Assembly (NCBI GenBank): GCA_018830205.1
Contig: JAHJSX010000199.1
Location: 1-12,532 of the forward strand
DNA length: 12,532 bases
Reading direction: 5' to 3'
Source of the DNA: an archaeon
GTDB lineage: Archaea > Hydrothermarchaeota > Hydrothermarchaeia > Hydrothermarchaeales > Hydrothermarchaeaceae
In this document: one piece after another, positions 9,001-12,532 of the stretch
How positions within the stretch are numbered: the stretch's first letter is position 1
Layout: every line of letters begins with the position of its first letter
Made by a program: the position numbers and the translations under genes
The notes under the pieces: generated by a model
What the model saw: only the letters and a program-made list of their open reading frames with translations
The model's database searches: none
What the model was told of the DNA's origin: nothing

Positions 9001-10127
9001 CGGGCATCGGTGGCATTCACATCAGTCAGGCCGCCGACCGTGAACGTGAAATTGCCTGTGGCATTTTGCCCTAAAAGTATGTTTACTGTCTGCTCTTTTA
9101 TAGACCGGTAGCTCCAGCTTCCTGTGATGGATTGGGCATCTTCGATGTAGATTGTGGAGTTCTCGACCACGGCGTCGTATGGGAAGTCGTATTCTACGGT
9201 AGAGTTTGTTGCGTCGCCATATGTGAACACATCATTTACAACAACCCTGAAAAGCGGGTTGGTCGTGACATTCAGGGTCATGGTGGTGCTGTTTGTGAAT
9301 GCCGGGGCGCTTGATGTTGCTGTGAGGTTGATTGTGTATGTGCCTGCTGTTGCGGGGGCCGTCAGGTTGAATATGAAGTTGCCGTAGCCGTCGGTGTTTT
9401 TGATGGTGCTTGTGCCATCAAGTGTTGCGTTTATTGAGAGTGGGCTATCTGGGAAGGTGTTGTTGTTGTAATAGGCCGCGCCAGTCAGTATGACTGACTG
9501 GTTCGGCCGCGCATATGCATCAAAGTTGCCTATGATTCTAAGGGCTGTTGCATCGCCGCTTATTGGGTCGCCTGCAAGCGCGAAGGGTGAGAGTTCGACT
9601 ACCCTGCATGTGACAATGTTGTTTTCGGTGTCGACTGTGCTTGGCATTTTTACCCAAGTGAGGCCGTTGTAGTGGTATATCGCGAGCGAGTCTTCATTGA
9701 TGTTGAGGGCTTTGAGCTCTTCGTCTGTGTAGTCTATGGTAAGTGTGATGGGTGTGTCCCTGACTCCTGAAAGCGTTATGTCCATTGCCTTTGCAACGAG
9801 CTTGTTTTCTATCTCTGAAACTTGGATAGGGAATGCGTCTGCTTGTATATCCATGTCACGGGATACATCGAGGTCAAGCCGGAGTGCCACTTCTTTGAGG
9901 CTGATTTCCACGTCATGCGTGCCTTTTGGGACCAATCCGTCCTTTGCTGCCTTGCCGTTTAAGAGCATGTAGCCGTTTGGGTCTTTGAATGTGACTGCCG
10001 CAACGTCGCCGTCGAATAGGCCGCTCGCCCTGGCTGAGTCTGTTATTATGTTAGCTGAGGCTACGGTGGCGCCTGCAAGAAGGAGCACCGCAAGCAATGT
10101 GGCGATATCAGTCCTTTCAGGTCCCAT
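1..10127 (-). CDS. Giant secreted multidomain surface protein (adhesin/S-layer-like), 3' end outside window
   Basis: One frame stays open from the ATG at 10127-10125 to the window edge: 3375 codons, no stop. I checked the frame at more than a dozen points and all agree. The protein opens with a signal peptide: Arg5, then a hydrophobic run ending LLAVLLLAGATVASA, likely cleaved after Ala24. Order by residue: 25-195 N-terminal domain ending in a W-V-K-M-P ... S-P-F-A-L-A-G stretch common in archaeal and bacterial surface proteins; 196-721 and 722-1251 tandem duplicated units; 1252-1900 Ig-like repeats; 1901-2335 DUF2341/discoidin/LamG insertion; 2336-3056 further Ig-like repeats; 3057-3201 jelly-roll insertion; 3202-3375 Ig-like repeats continuing. 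About 200 N-x-S/T sequons and few cysteines suit a glycosylated extracellular protein. The start overlaps the upstream gene by 11 bp, so translation is probably coupled. A role in adhesion or surface structure is inferred. The C-terminal anchor cannot be seen. Confidence 0.93.
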   Translation of the reverse strand, partial: MGPERTDIATLLAVLLLAGATVASANIITDSARASGLFDGDVAAVTFKDPNGYMLLNGKAAKDGLVPKGTHDVEISLKEVALRLDLDVSRDMDIQADAFPIQVSEIENKLVAKAMDITLSGVRDTPITLTIDYTDEELKALNINEDSLAIYHYNGLTWVKMPSTVDTENNIVTCRVVELSPFALAGDPISGDATALRIIGNFDAYARPNQSVILTGAAYYNNNTFPDSPLSINATLDGTSTIKNTDGYGNFIFNLTAPATAGTYTINLTATSSAPAFTNSTTMTLNVTTNPLFRVVVNDVFTYGDATNSTVEYDFPYDAVVENSTIYIEDAQSITGSWSYRSIKEQTVNILLGQNATGNFTFTVGGLTDVNATDARLYIHSEHISGMGANAFLDSCIDGIDLDQDWPLPSEAHEFKRLDTSTWEWAYNVTQYINYSNFQYSHVCNATQGTDLAINISGDLKINFTATAPVLENLTYKLNDVEFYSQTGIFESAYRNITGHIQNGTNRLNFNSSTSGGLNYTINTTFHSIRAPNFTKTGDNYSVALTLENTGSAHWESPTVYYYIPQGAHDIIVYDKNKTEITTSNCTIPYGGGADLIIPSSVIGNIAGSGSRDFEVNYSLQMDVITALDKIRYTAGETVNLTVNVTLNGTLTNANVTVNLTSPTGNKTLQKVAATQIGTGMYNLNFTLPANSLHGAHTFDVTAAQNLDDIPRATTNSTDFELRKLLLFVQAGGPHLIRRNATITGNAHYSSGDMAASLPVNITIVGNLETNATTDAGGNFNITFETNATGGYTVYVNATDSDNLSDSHLDTFTVLENPFYIIVDTGIDTIEGDTFLNTNSSFNISVPACADVRSAYLTLTGKNNKSNYTYSASPPPIAGQPMGESQYSNLSGNFTLPKGDFPNVNVDYAALYVEWDVGGGSGDTWFRNFIDETQVGSDQSITTTPGNYTIAVTGSIVPDANQTLRIMRLLASTTQFIVSTEINANYTGIAYTPYNLEVYEGGKAIYTSTGDYDGNVTTIDITKYAKPGNNTILVKSARASFVDYIANVSMRDWEYVTANTVKTDYEFATNATLTVTPCQNETWENPEMTYPLPDRARNVTVYDLDNGTNVTINSTVIDMYNSSDANKRVVIPPSVIGQVGVGGSRQFNVTYIEEVLNFTLAKAKEVYNPGDILNVTANVTYNYAPVTDASATATLSNSTWSEIFPMAHTGGGIYRNDTYTVPLTHALGTYNLSVRAEDTTGRERTGTTNFTVRKLTVTAGTAGTYTVGNTVLISGNVNDTKTGAAIASGSVNITIANGSIVNTSTVSISSGAYSFNRAADSAGSYNVTAAAIDGSGIRGTVNTSYFVKYNVTTDAGGNFNRDKNVPINVTVKDKGAVVTGASVTVSVTLPNTTVVTLTTAGGDVADRGDGNYSLTFNQTQPLGTYTVSATAATATSNGTAQGSFYVSELNVTAVTSKKIYTAGENVRINGTVRDAYSGAGLSSAKLNLSLYNSTGFVQNYSNTTTSNGNYSFTLSGVKAHRGYQANLTVNYNTITGANQTTFDILYNTSVVTDKSEYPAGDTIKINATVLDSDGSGVPGANATINVTRPDSSVTTLTTMGGDLTYLGSGVYNGTFNSTSQYDDNNVYRVATLAVTAVSNGTDTTSFNVTKLNLSSIDTDNTEYSSGESIYINVTVLHSNGTGIEGANVTTNVTHPDAFVTTFNTSDTNSGKIEYLGGGIYNCTFTNTTGYGQYNITATVATNTSNGTINTSVLVRKIIVGVGTDAILYSPGEKVVISGTIKDQDFVPVSGDLNLSILNFTWALVNYSNISVGSSGVYQYNYTLDVQATAGNYTIWSNATRLGITGSNQTIFEVELILALGHNRYGYMPGDPVNITISVINGTQIVEGAIVNVTVGNVSEGLKTVRRYKKPLPISSPGGNLYNYTLILNLSSDADILAHSSTDDFTFMYNGSEPSFWVERLYKYSTADYATSGQGATCSGGTNCGYAIDATYNTAQYWEINAAQNEDLYRLGTIDFGQTRPDIGRIDLQLWDGDGRFYYNYALTTSTDGTDNVTRFNGTGSGINYQGRQTVTFEPTDVRYITVWISGNTLSTNGSVIEAYAYSVVNTSYLGWVKAPDITSSYSEGNTPLEVYYGKPDASPLGNASNVFEFYEDFEGPSVNTSRFDYSSDYLSIENGKLAKIGNGSWGYSYIFTKQTFARTPGLAFFARFWTPSAVNSPSLMIGWKDSGAGYSYTDMPYATYFIGSGAIRTYEDGTNRGNSAYTYSPGKWYDVMTVLNTTGADSYYRESGTGAWTLIISSPNSSESNLRPGISTNTNFAYIDDFRVFKYSGGLIPSFGAEQDNDNWTIETAIYNGSCTTDSSGECNISFILPQDTTLGAYKMEGNATTPVNRGFNFSSFTARRLNVSAAAYSPYNPRESNLSGGTRKNIIITGLTKDTHFSFPAVGAQINATLYDQGDAHLASRQVTTDLSGRYKADFSSNFNSDSNSGYYNITVTGNDSYIIGNTTAQLYVANVSETWFDKTYDYRFPVIIKNAWPFTSSYSGAKYLLNLPGGVNQTSLQVRDISGNAVSISSAWTNSTSVNITISSGLLAPYQEKVFYTYFERPELTGVNTTAFAPITTPLGLLLSGGTQEGHNTQIVFDRNLYFIGDVAWINTTFTNGTRINTSLSANVSIYYPNATLAKNYTGETPDENGTVTANYTAGPTNGIYTINVTSLAAGVVRLESSTFRIGSLRVNITANASVINLCNTIGVNVNVSNTSDMPVENATITFYIKNSLGTTQYQNTKNSTQAGNNSFNWTTSCGQTTGTYTIEAYADTANNSGYNTSTFKVWNLTANVTSDDTVYDIGETIIVSGIVLNNGSGVNASLNLTVTNSTGYIFYNNDTSSSNSAGDYSYNFSLTQIGTRTASIKAQYSGISYTATSSSFNVRDLNVTVSAGSTYRPGIDTVTISGFVKDRENGSNIANASVNIVTYTPQGVVYANATVNSSASGAFSTTHLANTVSGTYAVNVSALDQANVDGNASTTYRVNLTVDVFPQKYEHNIGDSVSITINVTENATKVENFDIITDLNITGDGTAALSTSSLEGVNALKYTPSGQGKTIEKAANFSGFDGVSMWVKYNVTQTSVDRDIRLSIRANDSTGWHTGYNATIANGWNNIKVPFLSFTGFDTATGSKIHLAITRDTSTGTYADVYLDDMRFYKTPDPSAVSGAGLTAVVTAPGGAISTYVTPTNITENSGGSYSFTFTGTSLLGEYTINAVAAKGQDGGTGRGYFAIKSFNISLDNATLKLTDDPIISGTAIDALTGFAAYDNDVAINLTYPDGNKTLLTTLTGRDGKFSAVIPSPVQSGTYGIFVNTSNSGIEGNRTANITIGLHLNIST
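525..959 (-). other. Jelly-roll (carbohydrate-binding-like) domain inserted in an Ig-like repeat
   Basis: Residues about 3057-3201. It starts VENFDIITDLNITGDG, continues with V-S-M-W-V-K-Y-N, R-L-S-I-R-A-N-D-S-T-G-W, G-W-N-N-I-K-V-P-F and ends D-V-Y-L-D-D-M-R-F-Y-K. This order is typical of beta jelly-roll carbohydrate-binding-like modules. The sequence before it (YEHNIGDSVSITINVTEN) is the first part of an Ig-like repeat, and the sequence after it (GAGLTAVVTAPGG, then GSYSFTFTGTSLLGEYTINA) is the second part, so the module sits in a loop of that repeat. Confidence 0.65.
2302..2579 (-). other. Beta-rich module interrupting the Ig-like array (DUF2341-start-like)
   Basis: Residues about 2517-2609, opening WFDKTYDYRFPVIIKN and closing APYQEKVFYTYFERPEL. 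The opening resembles the first strands of DUF2341-like domains, but no YYG motif follows, so it may be a shortened relative or a different sandwich. It lies between an Ig-like repeat ending near residue 2510 and another starting near 2635. The assignment is weak. Confidence 0.4.
3123..4427 (-). other. Nested domain block: DUF2341-like domain split by a discoidin domain, then LamG-like
   Basis: Residues 1901-2335. The first half of a DUF2341-like domain is at about 1903-1965 (RRYKKPLPISS, then SDADILAHSS, then the WVERLYKY strand). The second half resumes at about 2108-2155 (YLGWVKAPD, then LEVYYGKPDASPLGNAS, then FEFYEDFEG). YYG followed by F-x-F-x-D-F is characteristic of that family. Between the halves sits the F5/8 type C-like domain. 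After residue 2155 a LamG/concanavalin-like sandwich runs to about 2333 and ends YIDDFRVFKYSGG, a frequent ending for that fold next to DUF2341. The flanking sequence reads as the two halves of one Ig-like repeat, so the whole block appears inserted in it. Confidence 0.65.
3822..4232 (-). other. F5/8 type C (discoidin/CBM32-like) domain within the giant protein
   Basis: Residues about 1966-2102. Landmarks typical of the fold are A-I-D-x-x-Y-N-T-A-x-Y-W-E-I near the start, then IGRIDLQLWDGDGRFYYNY, the S-T-D-G-T turn, Q-G-R-Q-T-V-T-F-E-P, V-R-Y-I-T-V-W-I-S-G and a closing V-I-E-A-Y-A-Y strand. Domains of this kind usually bind sugars or other cell-surface ligands. It contains one close cysteine pair (TCSGGTNC) before the first strand that could form a disulfide. 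Ligand is unknown. Confidence 0.75.
4428..6374 (-). repeat. Array of Ig-like beta-sandwich repeats (residues ~1252-1900)
   Basis: About seven consecutive repeats of roughly 85-105 residues. Each starts near a Y-x-x-G-(E/D/N) turn followed by a strand such as VRINGTVRD, IKINATVLD or IYINVTVLH. Each has a middle strand like GANVTTNVT, then G-x-Y-N-x-T-F, and ends with a G-x-Y-x-V/I-x-A strand and a linker of form F-x-V-x-x-L-x-V. This is the pattern of bacterial and archaeal Ig-like surface repeats. The two repeats around residues 1545-1755 (about 5490-4870) are the most alike and are probably the most recent duplication. The last repeat appears to be only a first half, its second half lying after the insertion that follows. 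Confidence 0.75.
6375..9542 (-). repeat. Tandem duplication of a ~528-residue multidomain unit inside the giant protein
   Basis: Unit 1 covers residues 196-721 (9542-7965) and unit 2 covers residues 722-1251 (7964-6375). The lengths are 526 and 530 residues. Each unit has the same order: an Ig-like repeat (GNFIFNLTAPATAGTYTINL against GNFNITFETNATGGYTVYVN); a beta-rich domain with an ALYV/RLYI strand, loosely like DUF3344; a segment with a W-E-S-P or W-E-N-P motif; the strong match IPSSVIGNIAGSGSRDFEV against IPPSVIGQVGVGGSRQFNV; and a closing Ig-like repeat. W555 in unit 1 corresponds to W1083 in unit 2. The copies are well diverged, so this is an old internal duplication, visible at protein level. 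Confidence 0.8.
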
Positions 10128-11985
10128 CTCCCATCTCTCTCCACTTTTCCATATAGCTCTTGATAAATTCCCGCCCTCCTGTCGCCTCGCGGTATACGAG
10201 GACGTTGTCCTGGATTGTGTCCTTTGTCAGGTAGTATGAGAGGAAGTAGCCTTTGGTTGGGGGCTCTCCAAGCATGGCAAGGCCCTCAAGGGTCGGGACC
10301 TTGACCAGGCTTCGCCGCAGGTATCTTGATTTCTTGCCTATGTAGTACTCCTCGGCTGTTGGGCCGGATGATATGATTGATATGGCCTCGATTCTTGGGA
10401 TGTTTACGATGAAGCCGTTTGTTATTTCGTTTGCCTCTTCGGTCGATGTTGTGCGCTCGATGTTTGTGAGTATGATGTAGCCCTCAAGGAGGTTGTCGTT
10501 TAGTTCGTTCAGGGTTTTGACGTCCGGCCTTTCGATGAGCGCCTTTTCGAGTGCAGCGCCTGTTTCGAGGTTCTCGATTTCTTGCTCAACGAACTCGCTC
10601 ACAGGGTCGTCTGCTTGCATGCCTGCAAGCTGTGATTTCAGGTGGTTTTTGACATCGAGCGCGCTTTTGCTTGCGTATATCGGGTCGCGTTCGAGTGTTG
10701 CTGCTACGCGTGCGGCCTTTGATATATCGAAGGCCATCTGCTGGTTTCGGAATGCGACCATGCTTTCTGCCTCGACCAGAACGAGGCCCGATGGTACGGC
10801 GTCCTTTGCTATCTCGAATAGGTAGTAGGGCTGGGTGTAGTAATAGTATGGCCCCCGTATTGTGACTATCTCGCCCTGCATGATATAGGGGAAGTTGTAG
10901 TACATTTCCAGGATGTTCCTTGCTAATCCCTCGTCGATTTCTGCGCCGGGCTGCGTGTCCATGTAGACTGGGACTTCAGATATCTCGACTGTAGCTTCAT
11001 AGAGCTCGGCCGGGGTCGGTATTGTGGCGGCAGAGGCGATGGCAATGAAGATTGCAAGCGGGAGCAGGGTGGGGGTGATGGCATGAGGTATTGCCCTTCT
11101 CTGGGTCCAGAGGATGAGCGGCACTAACGCGAAAAGCAGTAAGAATGATGGCCCGCAAAGGCTTGGGAGTCCAAGAGCGTAGATTAGCTGGGCGCGCAGG
11201 AATACCTCGACTTCGAGGTCGTCGGCGTGCTCATCCAGCATGTTTAGCTGGATGTTGAACTGGTCCTGGCCAACGAAGCCCCGCATGTTTGAGATTTCGC
11301 GGATATCGTTTGTTAGTATTCTGTAGTCCTCGACTACTTTTTCGTAGGCGTCGATTAGGTCCTCGAATCCTTCGTATGAGTAGTGTCCTTTGTTTGATTC
11401 ATCGACTGTTACGTCGTATGAGAATGTGGTCCAGTCGTCCTTGATTTCGAGTGAGTTTTCAGGATAGAGGATGTCTCCTGTTAGCTTTGAGACCTCTGCG
11501 AGGTCTTTCATGAGGTCACGGTAGTGCTCGAAATATTCCTCGAGCTTTTCACGCTCTTCGGGGGTTAAGTCTGAGATTTCCGCTACGTTTCTTGTGTTTT
11601 GGATGTCGTATTCGCCTGCTTCAATGAGGAGTTCGTGGTTTCCTGGGGCGTAAAAGAGAGGGTCCGCGATTAGGATGTATTTCATGTCACGCACGGCCAG
11701 CACCTTTCTTGCGGTACGGCCCTTGACTTCCTTCAAATCTTCGCTGTAAACGCGGGTTTCGCGAGAGTTTCCCTCGATGATGTCAAGGGTGTAGTAGGCA
11801 TCGCCGCTTATGTAGAACGGGCCGTCGGCCATTATTAGGTCATGGGCCTCCGGCGAGGCCGCTTCTCTAATTATATTATAATCAAGAGAATACACAAGAG
11901 GGGCAATTATTGTGAGAAAAATAGCTATGGCTACCCCCCAAGACAAAACTCTCTTAATCGCTCCTTTCTTTCCTGCGGGTACCAT
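10117..11985 (-). CDS. Unrecognised membrane protein with two similar extracytoplasmic domains
   Basis: I do not recognise this 622-residue protein. The ATG at 11985-11983 is preferred over the adjacent upstream in-frame TTG (11988-11986), because GAAGGT at 11997-11992 lies 6 nt before the ATG but only 3 nt before the TTG. Residue numbers here count from the TTG. Hydrophobic segments lie at about 13-35, 266-294 and 302-323. Lys/Arg precede the first segment (KKGAIKR) and sit between the second and third (QRR), so by the positive-inside rule both large domains (36-265 and 324-623) should be outside the cell. The two domains look related: GPFYISGDAYYTLDI matches GPYYYYTQPYYLFEI, and EDYRILTNDI matches EGYIILTNIE. 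A charged stretch near 141-170 may form a coiled coil. There is no N-x-S/T sequon. It overlaps the giant surface gene by 11 bp, which suggests one operon and a role in export, anchoring or assembly of that protein. That role is inference. Confidence 0.92.
   Translation of the reverse strand: MVPAGKKGAIKRVLSWGVAIAIFLTIIAPLVYSLDYNIIREAASPEAHDLIMADGPFYISGDAYYTLDIIEGNSRETRVYSEDLKEVKGRTARKVLAVRDMKYILIADPLFYAPGNHELLIEAGEYDIQNTRNVAEISDLTPEEREKLEEYFEHYRDLMKDLAEVSKLTGDILYPENSLEIKDDWTTFSYDVTVDESNKGHYSYEGFEDLIDAYEKVVEDYRILTNDIREISNMRGFVGQDQFNIQLNMLDEHADDLEVEVFLRAQLIYALGLPSLCGPSFLLLFALVPLILWTQRRAIPHAITPTLLPLAIFIAIASAATIPTPAELYEATVEISEVPVYMDTQPGAEIDEGLARNILEMYYNFPYIMQGEIVTIRGPYYYYTQPYYLFEIAKDAVPSGLVLVEAESMVAFRNQQMAFDISKAARVAATLERDPIYASKSALDVKNHLKSQLAGMQADDPVSEFVEQEIENLETGAALEKALIERPDVKTLNELNDNLLEGYIILTNIERTTSTEEANEITNGFIVNIPRIEAISIISSGPTAEEYYIGKKSRYLRRSLVKVPTLEGLAMLGEPPTKGYFLSYYLTKDTIQDNVLVYREATGGREFIKSYMEKWREMGDGT
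10128..10142 (-). promoter_or_regulatory. Purine-rich ribosome binding region for the giant gene, inside the preceding gene
   Basis: GGAGAGAG (10142-10135) ends 7 nt before the ATG at 10127, and a second GGGAG directly abuts the ATG. The region lies within the last codons of the preceding gene, whose stop TGA (10119-10117) is downstream of this ATG. Both features favour coupled translation. Confidence 0.5.
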
Positions 11986-11991
11986 CAACTG

Positions 11992-11997
11992 ACCTTC
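11992..11997 (-). promoter_or_regulatory. Ribosome binding site deciding the ATG start at 11985
   Basis: GAAGGT on the minus strand matches five of six positions of GGAGGT and lies 6 nt before the ATG. The in-frame TTG just upstream would be only 3 nt away, so the ATG is the better start. Confidence 0.55.
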
Positions 11998-12017
11998 TTA
12001 CACCAACGGCAATGATG

Positions 12018-12027
12018 CTTATATAAG
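12018..12027 (-). promoter_or_regulatory. Archaeal-type TATA box for the 622-residue gene and giant surface gene
   Basis: CTTATATAAG ends 33 bp before the ATG at 11985. With the usual 22-27 bp from TATA centre to transcription start, the RNA would begin about 10 nt ahead of the ATG, leaving just room for the GAAGGT ribosome binding site. The box is a perfect palindrome, but no plus-strand gene follows it. Because the giant gene overlaps the first gene, this is probably the main promoter for both. Confidence 0.6.
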
Positions 12028-12045
12028 CCTTTACTCTTCCAACAG

Positions 12046-12071
12046 TTAAATTCTATTTTAACTTTATTAAA
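12046..12071. repeat. 26-bp AT-rich direct repeat, copy 1
   Basis: Matches 12314-12339 at 25 of 26 positions (single C/T difference at 12062). Starts TTAAATTCTATTTTAA and ends TTTATTAAA. It lies just upstream of the minus-strand TATA box at 12018-12027, so it could be a regulator binding site. Confidence 0.7.
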
Positions 12072-12123
12072 CTGGGCCTATACAATCCTTTATCTTCTAT
12101 TATATATGTGTGTGTGCAAAATA

Positions 12124-12149
12124 TAACATATACCTGTATATATATGTTA
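12124..12149. repeat. 9-bp inverted repeat with 8-nt spacer
   Basis: TAACATATA (12124-12132) and TATATGTTA (12141-12149) are perfect reverse complements. The stem is AT-only apart from one G-C pair, so it is a weak hairpin. It fits a dimeric repressor site better than a terminator. Confidence 0.45.
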
Positions 12150-12185
12150 ACTTAGGGGTTGCTATTTTGTTAAGTTGCATGTTGC

Positions 12186-12209
12186 CAGCATATAAAGTAC
12201 AGCATATAA
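12186..12209. repeat. 10-bp direct repeat pair CAGCATATAA
   Basis: Exact copies at 12186-12195 and 12200-12209, a 14-bp period. Each contains a TATA-like core. The pair is next to another TATA-like run (CTATAAAAGG, 12212-12221) and could be a factor binding site or an upstream promoter element. Confidence 0.4.
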
Positions 12210-12313
12210 CACTATAAAAGGCCCCGCTCCCAGTTATATAAACATTCTGTCTGGCAAAAATCTTTATTTTTTACTCTGTTTTGCATTAATTTCTGCTCTC
12301 TTCGATGATTTTA

Positions 12314-12339
12314 TTAAATTCTATTTTAATTTTATTAAA
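12314..12339. repeat. 26-bp AT-rich direct repeat, copy 2
   Basis: Partner of the copy at 12046-12071, 268 bp away and in the same orientation. It lies about 80 bp beyond the stop codon of the upstream membrane protein gene. Purpose unknown. Confidence 0.7.
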
Positions 12340-12397
12340 TTTTAAGGATAATAGCAATTTTAACAGTGCTATGTGTCATATTATGTGCATTTTAAAC

Positions 12398-12411
12398 ACT
12401 GCAAAAAGCAC
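12398..12411 (-). terminator. Possible U-tract terminator after the upstream membrane protein gene
   Basis: On the minus strand a TGCTTTTTGC run occurs about 7-16 nt after the TAA at 12419-12417. Short U-tracts after a stop often end archaeal transcripts. The tract is only five T long and has no strong hairpin, so the call is weak. Confidence 0.25.
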
Positions 12412-12416
12412 AGGAT

Positions 12417-12532
12417 TTATCGTCTTTCGAATGTCAAAAAAGCAGCCGCGAGCATGAAAAATGAAAAGCCTGCAAGCACTGCCAAATCCGTCAAAATTGG
12501 GAAGGCTGATGTTCCAATTATTACTGTCCTTA
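12417..12532 (-). CDS. C-terminal end of a membrane protein, possibly an ABC-2 type permease (5' part outside window)
   Basis: Reading leftward from the window edge gives 37 codons and a TAA stop at 12419-12417. The peptide is a single hydrophobic segment (from about DLAVLAGFSFFMLAAAFL) ending in T-F-E-R-R and the stop. A final helix followed by a short Arg-rich cytoplasmic tail is the usual ending of ABC-2 type transporter permeases, and codon use resembles the neighbouring genes. With only 37 residues the family is a guess; any polytopic membrane protein could end this way. It lies in the same orientation as the two downstream genes but is separated from them by 431 bp with its own promoter signals, so it is probably a separate transcription unit. 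Confidence 0.6.
   Translation of the reverse strand, partial: RTVIIGTSAFPILTDLAVLAGFSFFMLAAAFLTFERR

Larger units (their letters stand above)
11986..12416. other. AT-rich intergenic region with promoter signals and repeats
   Basis: This stretch is strikingly AT-rich compared with the genes either side, which are about half G+C by eye. No convincing reading frame or RNA gene is visible. It holds a 26-bp direct repeat pair, a 9-bp inverted repeat, a 10-bp direct repeat pair, several TATA-like sequences (12018-12027, 12189-12196, 12203-12210, 12213-12219, 12233-12243), a short alternating TA/TG tract at 12101-12116 and one small GC-rich island at 12219-12232. Length and content suggest a control region for the two-gene operon downstream on the minus strand. 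Confidence 0.7.

Noticed and set aside
1..10127. Possible frameshift or pseudogene in the long minus-strand frame
   Set aside because: The reading phase was the same at every checkpoint from 10127 to 59, with surface-protein-like sequence throughout.
10493..10825. Plus-strand open frame of 110 codons
   Set aside because: It is antisense to the 622-residue membrane protein gene, is low-complexity Ser/Ala/Arg-rich, and has no promoter or ribosome binding site.
11986..11988. TTG as the start codon of the membrane protein gene
   Set aside because: It sits only 3 nt from the ribosome binding sequence, while the adjacent ATG has a normal 6-nt spacing.
12212..12300. Plus-strand gene driven by the TATA-like sequence CTATAAAAGG
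   Set aside because: No plus-strand reading frame or structured RNA is visible between it and the opposing gene end at 12417.
12101..12360. CRISPR array or tandem repeat array in the AT-rich region
   Set aside because: There are only two copies of the 26-bp repeat, 268 bp apart, with no regular spacer structure.

Overview
The window looks archaeal. The evidence is a TATA-type promoter close ahead of a gene, purine-rich ribosome binding sites, an AT-rich intergenic region, and an extreme density of N-glycosylation sequons in a secreted protein. I cannot name the taxon. Everything coding reads on the minus strand, so transcription runs from high to low coordinates.

From right to left: (1) 12417-12532 is the last 37 codons of a membrane protein whose single hydrophobic helix and Arg-rich tail resemble the end of an ABC-2 type permease. 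(2) 11986-12416 is a 431-bp AT-rich intergenic region holding a near-perfect 26-bp direct repeat (copies 268 bp apart), a 9-bp inverted repeat, a 10-bp direct repeat pair and several TATA-like boxes. (3) 10117-11985 encodes an unrecognised 622-residue membrane protein with three predicted membrane segments and two extracytoplasmic domains that resemble each other. (4) 1-10127 is one uninterrupted reading frame of 3375 codons that leaves the window without a stop. It overlaps the preceding gene by 11 bp.

The giant frame encodes a secreted surface protein: signal peptide, N-terminal domain, two tandem copies of a roughly 528-residue multidomain unit, then a long array of Ig-like beta-sandwich repeats. 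The array is interrupted by two insertions. One is a DUF2341-like domain that is itself split by an F5/8 type C (discoidin-like) domain and followed by a LamG-like domain. The other is a roughly 145-residue jelly-roll (carbohydrate-binding-like) domain placed inside an Ig-like repeat. I count about 200 N-x-S/T sequons in the giant protein and none in the 622-residue neighbour.

The likely picture is a two-gene operon making a giant, heavily glycosylated cell-surface adhesin or stalk and a dedicated membrane partner that could help export, anchor or assemble it. Organisation and domain calls come from reading the sequence and from family resemblance; the functional link between the two proteins is inferred from gene overlap.
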